A stretch of 64,000 bases of DNA from Asaia sp003994335 (GTDB taxonomy: Bacteria > Pseudomonadota > Alphaproteobacteria > Acetobacterales > Acetobacteraceae): positions 62,001 through 126,000 of the forward strand of contig NZ_JBBCOR010000005.1 of the NCBI RefSeq assembly GCF_037151175.1, given 5' to 3'. Positions 50,989-56,658 of this stretch are shown here, one piece after another. A program made the translations under genes and the position numbers. How positions within the stretch are numbered: the stretch's first letter is position 1; every line of letters begins with the position of its first letter. The notes beneath the pieces were generated by a model. It searched no databases. It was not told the origin of the DNA and saw nothing but the letters and a program-made list of their open reading frames with translations.

Positions 50989-51302
50989 GCGTCCAACTCC
51001 GTAGCAAATTGCGGATGAACCGTAGGCCCGAACGCTCTGATCCGCTCCCTCACGCTCACCGGCTGGGCGACTGGCCCTGGTCGGACCACCACCTCATATA
51101 CCCCGACCACACCATCATCCTGTGCCGATTTCGTGGCAGTTTCGAGTGTCGACTCGTAAAGCTCCGGCGGGAGGATTGCCGCATGCGTGATCGATCGCTG
51201 CCAGGCGCCATTGGCGTCGCGCCAGACGATAAGTCCGTCGAGCAATCTGTTGGCCGTCAGCACGAGTGCCTCGCCAGCGCCTATGCGTATCGCCCTTTTC
51301 AT
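50985..51302 (-). CDS. DUF2849 family protein of the sulfite reductase operon
   Basis: The 105-residue protein matches DUF2849: VLTANRLLDGLIVWRDANGAWQRSI, AAILPPELYESTLETATKSAQDDGVVGVYEVVV. The family is restricted mainly to Alphaproteobacteria and is encoded directly before cysI; no biochemical role is known. The ATG at 51302 has GGGAG 6 bases upstream, better than an earlier in-frame start at 51332. It heads the operon, and its stop overlaps the cysI start. The 210-base divergent region before it contains a candidate operator. Confidence 0.85.
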   Translation of the reverse strand: MKRAIRIGAGEALVLTANRLLDGLIVWRDANGAWQRSITHAAILPPELYESTLETATKSAQDDGVVGVYEVVVRPGPVAQPVSVRERIRAFGPTVHPQFATELDA

Positions 51303-51335
51303 GGTCGCTCCCGCCCCGATTAAGCTTTTCACAGT

Positions 51336-51355
51336 GTGGAATATAATCTATCCAC
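51336..51355. promoter_or_regulatory. Inverted repeat around a TATAAT element in the cysI/flavin reductase divergent region
   Basis: GTGGA (51336-51340) and TCCAC (51351-51355) flank ATATAATCTA, which contains TATAAT (51342-51347). It lies 34 bases upstream of the DUF2849 start. Position and symmetry suit an operator overlapping a promoter. The regulator is unknown. Confidence 0.4.
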
Positions 51356-51512
51356 GATGATCGTGTGTTTATATCTCAGGAAACCGTGTCCTGGGCAAGG
51401 CGCTAAACTGCGCCCGCAATGAACAAGTTGCGTCCATCCTCTTGCAGCAATAGCCCATTGCCGCATACCGGATGTCCAATCGCCGCTGGCCAATCTGTCT
51501 GGAGCCTCTGCC

Positions 51513-52007
51513 ATGCCTGACCGCCCCCCCTTGTCGAAGGAACTCTTTCGTGACGCGATGGCGCGCCTTGCCAGCGCCGTAACCATCATCACGACTGATG
51601 GTGAAGAGGGGCGCTGTGGCTTCACGGCTTCGGCGGTGTGCAGTGTTTCCGATGATCCTGCCACCTTGCTCGTCTGCGTGAATCGCGCAGCGACAACCCA
51701 TGCTCATCTGGTGCGCAACAACCTGCTCGCCATCAATGTTCTTGCCCATGAGCAGGAGGCCCTCTCGGGGCTGTTCGGGTCGTCCCGCTCCTCCATGGAG
51801 CAACGCTTCGCCTCAGGCATCTGGCGAAAGGGCGAGATCGGGATGCCCGTTCTGCAGGGCGCGCTCGTAACGCTGGAGTGCCGTGTCAGCCTGACGCAGG
51901 AGATCGGTACCCATACTGTGTTCTTCGTCGAGCCGCTCTGCGCCGAATTCAATCGCGATGAGGCGAACGGTCTCGTCTGGTTCGATCGGGCCTATCGACG
52001 GGCCTGA
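51513..52007 (+). CDS. Flavin reductase-like FMN-binding protein
   Basis: The 164-residue protein has the split-barrel flavin reductase fold: FRDAMARLASAVTIITTDG, RCGFTASAVCSVSDDPATLLVCVNR (flavin-binding), LAINVLAHEQEALSGLFG and TLECRVSLTQEIGTHTVFFVEP. Such proteins reduce free FMN or FAD with NAD(P)H and usually supply a two-component monooxygenase; no oxygenase gene is near. It is divergent from the sulfite reductase operon with 210 bases between. A role in supplying reducing power for sulfur metabolism is conceivable but not shown. A perfect hairpin follows its stop. Confidence 0.85.
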   Translation: MPDRPPLSKELFRDAMARLASAVTIITTDGEEGRCGFTASAVCSVSDDPATLLVCVNRAATTHAHLVRNNLLAINVLAHEQEALSGLFGSSRSSMEQRFASGIWRKGEIGMPVLQGALVTLECRVSLTQEIGTHTVFFVEPLCAEFNRDEANGLVWFDRAYRRA

Positions 52008-52016
52008 CCAGTTGGG

Positions 52017-52042
52017 GATGCGGCGCGGTGCCGCGCCGCATC
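52017..52042. terminator. Perfect 12-bp hairpin between convergent genes
   Basis: GATGCGGCGCGG (52017-52028), TG, CCGCGCCGCATC (52031-52042). It almost fills the 42-base gap between the flavin reductase and mtnK genes. Without U-tracts it may block read-through in both directions by its stability. A protein-binding palindrome is the alternative. Confidence 0.6.
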
Positions 52043-52049
52043 AGGAACG

Positions 52050-53243
52050 TCAGATCATGCCCAGTAGGGCCTCAGGGCTGTCGATCTGAAAGGCTCGCTG
52101 AATAAGCGCACGCCCTGTGATCAGGGCACGGCGCCTTGCCTCGACTTCCTGCTCCCGGTCCTGACTTGCCTCGTAATCGGCAATCTGCGCGAAGCCGATG
52201 GTGCGGCGAACCAGTTCCAGACCGGCAAATCCCGCGCAATCATGCATGACCTGCTGGAAGAATCTCGTGCGCTCGGCGGACGAGACTGTTGGGCGCGACA
52301 GTGACCCCACATCGCCGCGCGCGCCGCTCTGTTCCCAACGTTCCAGATAGGCGTGGCGAAATCCGGACCAGAGCAGCGCAATCTCGTCACGCATCCACGC
52401 GTCGTGCTCGGGCTGTGCGTACGCATTCATGATCAGATTGGCCGTGAACATACCCAGATCGAAGCCGATTGGTCCGTAAAGGGCGAATTCCCCATCGATC
52501 ACGCGCACATCATCGCCGCAGATCATGACAGAGCCCGTGTGCAGGTCGCCATGAAGCAGGGCCTGACCGCAGGAAAGAAAGCGCTCCTGCAGGCGTTCCA
52601 CCGCAGCGTGAAGCGCGCTGTCTTCCTGAATCGCGGTCACGAGATCGTCGAGGGCCGGGCTGATCCAGTGGTTGCGCGCGCAGTCGCGACGATAGGGATC
52701 CGTCAGGACCAGATCCACGCTTATCCGGGTCAGGGCCAGATTGCGCGAGAAGATATCGCGCATGGCGTGTACATCCTCGAACGGCATGGCACGCCATGAA
52801 GTCGCAAAGCTCGCGTGACCGACAAATTCGCCGATGCGCGCCGCAAAGCCGGCCGGTGCCAATCCTGCGATCAGCGCTCCGCGCAAGACGTGATGCGTCG
52901 CGAGATTTTCCATCACGATCAGAAACAACCCCTCATCGAGATGATAGAGGGTCGGAATCTGATGCCCGACGGCCGGACTTACATGCTGCATCCAGCGTGC
53001 CTCGAACAGGGTCCGTTCCAGAGGCATGGCCCAGGAAGGATCAACCCGGACATAGGGCAGGGATTGCTTGCAGCACACGCTACCGAGCGGCCCCGAGACG
53101 ATGAACACCGTATTGAGATTTCCGTCGCTGACTTCGCGCGCGCCCCAATCCGCCGTGTTGCCGCCCAGTATGGCCGACACCGAAGGGAGAGCCGCAAGCG
53201 TGTCGATCAGCCCGGAGGCCGTGAGGGGACGATAGGCACTCAT
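52050..53243 (-). CDS. mtnK: S-methyl-5-thioribose kinase
   Basis: The 397-residue protein has the MtnK kinase signature: NLNTVFIVSGPLGSVCCKQSLPYVR (N-lobe with the ATP lysine), YHLDEGLFLIVMENL, the catalytic loop LLHGDLHTGSVM and the metal-binding IDGEFALYGPIGFDLG. It phosphorylates methylthioribose in methionine salvage. Length is close to known MtnK proteins (about 400). It is the third gene of an operon with a Nudix protein and an aldo/keto reductase; its start overlaps the Nudix stop (53240-53243). The other salvage genes (mtnA, mtnB, mtnC, mtnD) are not in the window. Confidence 0.92.
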   Translation of the reverse strand: MSAYRPLTASGLIDTLAALPSVSAILGGNTADWGAREVSDGNLNTVFIVSGPLGSVCCKQSLPYVRVDPSWAMPLERTLFEARWMQHVSPAVGHQIPTLYHLDEGLFLIVMENLATHHVLRGALIAGLAPAGFAARIGEFVGHASFATSWRAMPFEDVHAMRDIFSRNLALTRISVDLVLTDPYRRDCARNHWISPALDDLVTAIQEDSALHAAVERLQERFLSCGQALLHGDLHTGSVMICGDDVRVIDGEFALYGPIGFDLGMFTANLIMNAYAQPEHDAWMRDEIALLWSGFRHAYLERWEQSGARGDVGSLSRPTVSSAERTRFFQQVMHDCAGFAGLELVRRTIGFAQIADYEASQDREQEVEARRRALITGRALIQRAFQIDSPEALLGMI

Positions 53244-53944
53244 CGGTCAAGACGCTCCAGCATGGCTCTCGTGGTCGGCAGGACATGGCCCGAAAGTGAG
53301 GCAACCAGATGCCTCTCGTGACAGGCAATCTGATCGTATTCGTCATTGGCGCGCGCCTGCCAAGCCGCTCTGATGGCGGCGAAAGACAGATCGGTGCGGA
53401 TCATGAAGCCAAGATCGACGATATGCGTGTGATCATGCTCGCAGGCGAGCAGGGGGCCGCTCAGGGTAACCGCGCCTGACAGACCGACTTCCTCGTCGAG
53501 CTCGGCCAGAAGCTGGGCGCCGAGGTCCACGGTGTCGGCGTCCTTCCGCGCTTCGACACTGCCAGCGGGAACGCCCTGCCAATACCCGGGCAGATACAGG
53601 GAGTTCGGATTGCGTCGCCCCAGAACGACGCCGTCCGGGCAGAGAAGCAGTCCCGTAACGGCCAGGGAGCGCAGATTGAGACGTGCCGCGAGTTCGGGCG
53701 CCCGCATCTGGGCGAGAACCCAGCGATATTCGCACCAGAAACCGGAGAGAGCATCTGGGGAAAGAGAGGAGAGGCAGAAGACGCGGCCATTATAGAGCCC
53801 CGGATGCGCCTTGAGTGCGTCGTGCCATTGCGCTTCGATCGCGGCCTCGAGATCGGGATCATCCAGAACCGGGGCGGGATGGCAGGTGATGCTCAGGGCT
53901 GTTGCGAGGCTCGTGACTGGCCAGGGGGCGCTTATCGGGTTCAT
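53240..53944 (-). CDS. Nudix hydrolase with variant Nudix box
   Basis: The 234-residue protein has about 95 N-terminal residues without a recognised fold (HDALKAHPGLYNGRVFCLSS looks like a family-specific arm), then a Nudix domain: LLLCPDGVVLGRRNPNSLYLPGYWQGVPAGS, then AQLLAELDEEVGL. The metal-binding ExxEE core is intact, but the usual Arg before it is Ala, and an insertion lengthens the first part of the box. It should cleave a nucleoside diphosphate linked to another moiety; the substrate is unknown. Start and stop overlap its neighbours by four bases (53941-53944 and 53240-53243). It is the middle gene of the AKR-Nudix-mtnK operon. Confidence 0.82.
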   Translation of the reverse strand: MNPISAPWPVTSLATALSITCHPAPVLDDPDLEAAIEAQWHDALKAHPGLYNGRVFCLSSLSPDALSGFWCEYRWVLAQMRAPELAARLNLRSLAVTGLLLCPDGVVLGRRNPNSLYLPGYWQGVPAGSVEARKDADTVDLGAQLLAELDEEVGLSGAVTLSGPLLACEHDHTHIVDLGFMIRTDLSFAAIRAAWQARANDEYDQIACHERHLVASLSGHVLPTTRAMLERLDR

Positions 53945-54921
53945 GCGGGCTTCCTTTCCGAGGCAAGCAGCGCATCCAGTTCAGCCTTCATCGCATCGTC
54001 CAGGGTCAGTGCGCAGGATCGCGCATTCTGCAGCAATTGCTCCTCGCTTGTGGCCCCGGCGATCACGCTTCCCACTACGTCATGGCGCAGCAGCCATTGG
54101 AAGGCGAGATCGGAGAGGCTGTGGTCGTGGCGGGTTGCGAGCGCCTGCGCACCCTCGATGAATGACCAGACAGCGTCCGACCGGTAGCGCTCCTGGAGAT
54201 AAGTCCAGGCGGCCAGGCGTGATCCTTCCGGCGGGGCGGTGTCGCGTTGATACTTACCCGTCAACATACCGGAGGCGAGGGGGAAATAGGGCAGGAGTCC
54301 GAGCCCAAACTGCTTCAACGCCGGGATGAGAGCGGTCTCGGCGCCGCGCTCCAGCAGGGAGAACTCATCCTGGCAGGCGATGATTCCCGAGAGTCGTTCC
54401 CGTCGGGCAATATGGCAGGCATTGGCGATCTGCCAGGCGGGGAGATTGGACACGCCTGCATAGCGTATCTTGCCGCTGCGGATGAGGTCGTCGAGCGCAC
54501 GCAGGGTTTCCTCCAGCGGGGTGCGCGGGTCAGGACAATGAAGCTGATAGAGGTCGATCCAGTCTGTTTTCAGTCGGCGCAGACTGGCTTCGACCGCCGT
54601 CACGATATAGCGGCGCGACGCCCCGGATGCGCGTCCCGCAGGATCGTCGCCCTCGCACATTTTCATCCCGAATTTGGTGGCTACCACCACCTCCGCGCGA
54701 TGACCCTCGAGCGCCGCGCCGAGTGCCTCTTCCGACGCACCTGCATGCGCGTCGCGCCGTCCGTAGACATCAGCCACATCGAAGAGCGTGATCCCGAGAT
54801 CCCGCGCGCATGAGACGAGACGGGCGGAGCGCGAAGCGTCCACACGCCCCCCCAGATTATTGCAGCCAAGCCCGAGTTCCGAGACAATCAGCCCCGACTG
54901 TCCCAGAGAACGATAGCGCAT
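53941..54921 (-). CDS. Aldo/keto reductase
   Basis: The 326-residue TIM-barrel reductase has the AKR tetrad: Asp48 (LFDVADVYG), Tyr53, Lys83 (VVVATKFGMK) and the histidine in LYQLHCPDP. Further family motifs are RYIVTAVEASLRRLKTDWIDLYQ, IRYAGVSNLPAWQ and the C-terminal ATSEEQLLQNARS for NADPH binding. It probably reduces an aldehyde. I chose ATG at 54921, preceded by GGAGGGGGG at about 8 bases, over a frame start at 54957. As first gene of the operon with mtnK, it may reduce a C2 or methylthio-aldehyde from the MTA/5'-deoxyadenosine shunt, an inference. Confidence 0.88.
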   Translation of the reverse strand: MRYRSLGQSGLIVSELGLGCNNLGGRVDASRSARLVSCARDLGITLFDVADVYGRRDAHAGASEEALGAALEGHRAEVVVATKFGMKMCEGDDPAGRASGASRRYIVTAVEASLRRLKTDWIDLYQLHCPDPRTPLEETLRALDDLIRSGKIRYAGVSNLPAWQIANACHIARRERLSGIIACQDEFSLLERGAETALIPALKQFGLGLLPYFPLASGMLTGKYQRDTAPPEGSRLAAWTYLQERYRSDAVWSFIEGAQALATRHDHSLSDLAFQWLLRHDVVGSVIAGATSEEQLLQNARSCALTLDDAMKAELDALLASERKPA

Positions 54922-55000
54922 GACCAGATCCCCCCTCCCGATGATGACGCAGATCATAGGCCAGCGCCGCGCCGATGCACAATCGAGCCAGCGCCCCGGA

Positions 55001-55867
55001 TCAGCGTGGCGAGAGACGCACCGATACCGGGCAATGATCGGATAAAACGAAGGCCGGCGTGGACTCTGGCGGGAGCATCACGCGCAGGCTGCCGGGAATG
55101 AGCCAGTTCCGGGCCTGCCCTCCGAGCAGAATGTGATCGATGAAATAGCTGCCCCCTTCGCAGGGGCTGGCCAGCCCGGAAGTGACCAGAAGAGGCTGCG
55201 CCGCATCGACCAGGGCGCGGTAATACGGATCCTGCAGGGTGAGTCGGCGGTTGAAATCACCGATAATCGCATAGGCCTCGCCCTCGTCTTCGCGCTCGGC
55301 GATCCAGTCCGACAGGATGGCGATCTGCTCGCGCAGCACAGGACAGGCATGATGGTTCTCGGTCCAGCTGCGCTCCCAGCAGCCGGATTTGAGATGGATC
55401 ACCAGGAGGCGGAGCCGATAGCTCCCATCACTGAGGACGACATCAAGACCCGGTCTCAGGGCGTGACCTCCACGCAGGGGAGAGCGGTCAAGCGCGCGGA
55501 GTTCGTGCTGGTCCACCACGTGCCATGGCGCGCGGAGAGCGAGGCCGAGATTCTGCGCAATGGGCGCATGGCTCAGGACGAGATGATAGAGCAGGGGCGG
55601 GAAGAGTTGCGCGAGCGCAGCCTCATTGGCGACTTCCTGGACTGCGATGATATCCGCATCGAGACGCGCCGCCTCCGCGGTGAGGGCGGCCCAGTCCCTG
55701 CCTGAACGAGAGGGAATATTGGGAGGCAGGTCCGCTCGCGCTGAGGCAGGCAGGATCAGCCAGTCAAGATTCCATGTGGCAATCTTGAGGGGAGACGCTT
55801 CGGCTGACGGGGCCAAGACCCAGACAGCCAGAAGCAGCCCCAGAAGCCAATCAGGCCTGGACGCCAA
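55001..55867 (-). CDS. Exported endonuclease/exonuclease/phosphatase-fold protein
   Basis: The 288-residue protein has a signal peptide (LLGLLLAVWVLAPSAEASP) and the metal-dependent phosphodiesterase fold: IATWNLDWL, DIIAVQEVANEA with the Glu ligand, LLVIHLKSGC, YAIIGDFNRR with Asp-Phe-Asn, SYFIDHILL and VLSDHCPVSVRL with the catalytic Asp-His. It should act in the periplasm or outside the cell on a nucleic acid, phospholipid or phosphodiester; the substrate cannot be told. Its first 17 bases overlap the end of the carbonic anhydrase gene, so it probably shares that transcript. Confidence 0.83.
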   Translation of the reverse strand: MASRPDWLLGLLLAVWVLAPSAEASPLKIATWNLDWLILPASARADLPPNIPSRSGRDWAALTAEAARLDADIIAVQEVANEAALAQLFPPLLYHLVLSHAPIAQNLGLALRAPWHVVDQHELRALDRSPLRGGHALRPGLDVVLSDGSYRLRLLVIHLKSGCWERSWTENHHACPVLREQIAILSDWIAEREDEGEAYAIIGDFNRRLTLQDPYYRALVDAAQPLLVTSGLASPCEGGSYFIDHILLGGQARNWLIPGSLRVMLPPESTPAFVLSDHCPVSVRLSPR

Positions 55868-56525
55868 GACCGCTCAGAACATCGCGCACCGTGCGCTCCT
55901 GACGGGTCTGCTCGTCGATCACGACGACCTGACCCGAGCCGATATCGTAGAACCAGCCCTGAAGGGCGATTTCGCCCGCGGCCAAGGCCCCGACCACGGC
56001 TGGATGGGTGCGCAGATGGGCGAGCTGAAGCAGTACGTTCTGCTGGGCCAGTTCCTTGACAGTTTCCGGCCCCGCGTCTTCGGCCTTCAGCGGGCCGAGA
56101 GCGGCGCGAGCTGCTTCGGCATTACGCAGCCAACGCGCTACTGTGGGCATCGCATCGAATTTCGGGTTGTTCAGATCGCACAAGGCGCCCATCGCGCCAC
56201 AATTCGAGTGACCACAAACAACGATATGCTTAACCTTGAGCACGAGCACGGCGTATTCAATGGCGGAGGAAACCGCACCGAGCATTTCGCCATGCGGCGG
56301 GACGATATTGCCGACATTGCGCACAATGAACAGGTCACCCGGCGCAGTCTGGGTGATCATGCTCGGGTTGATACGGCTATCGGAGCAGGTGATGAACAGG
56401 GTGGAAGGCGACTGGCCATCGGCAAGACTTTCGAAAAGCTCGCGATGCTCTTCGTAGACTTCGTCGTCGAAATGCTGCACGCCCTTGAGCAGGGCAATCA
56501 GGCTGTTTTCGATTTCACTCTTCAT
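55851..56525 (-). CDS. can: Beta-class carbonic anhydrase
   Basis: The 224-residue enzyme has the beta-CA zinc site Cys47, His106 and Cys109 (ITCSDSR; CGHSNCGA) and the Asp49-Arg51 dyad. Other family segments are FIVRNVGNIVPPHGE and SSAIEYAVLVLKVKHIVV. It interconverts CO2 and bicarbonate in the cytoplasm, supplying carboxylases under low CO2. No signal peptide is present. The start ATG has GAGGTC upstream. A perfect 11-bp inverted repeat lies 22 bases before the start. The exported phosphodiesterase gene overlaps its end. Confidence 0.92.
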   Translation of the reverse strand: MKSEIENSLIALLKGVQHFDDEVYEEHRELFESLADGQSPSTLFITCSDSRINPSMITQTAPGDLFIVRNVGNIVPPHGEMLGAVSSAIEYAVLVLKVKHIVVCGHSNCGAMGALCDLNNPKFDAMPTVARWLRNAEAARAALGPLKAEDAGPETVKELAQQNVLLQLAHLRTHPAVVGALAAGEIALQGWFYDIGSGQVVVIDEQTRQERTVRDVLSGLGVQA

Positions 56526-56546
56526 CGAGACCTCATCTGAAGGATT

Positions 56547-56576
56547 GCTGTTGCACTGCTGTATTAGTGCAACAGC
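56547..56576. promoter_or_regulatory. Perfect 11-bp inverted repeat between alaS and the carbonic anhydrase gene
   Basis: GCTGTTGCACT (56547-56557), eight-base spacer, AGTGCAACAGC (56566-56576). It lies 22 bases before the carbonic anhydrase start and 83 bases after the alaS stop. It could terminate alaS (no U-tract), form a leader hairpin, or bind a regulator. Confidence 0.6.
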
Positions 56577-56658
56577 TTGAACTCAGATGCCTTCGATGCC
56601 GCGCTTTTGATTAGGTGTCCATGCCATAACGACATGGTTCACCCTTTGTCATGATCGC

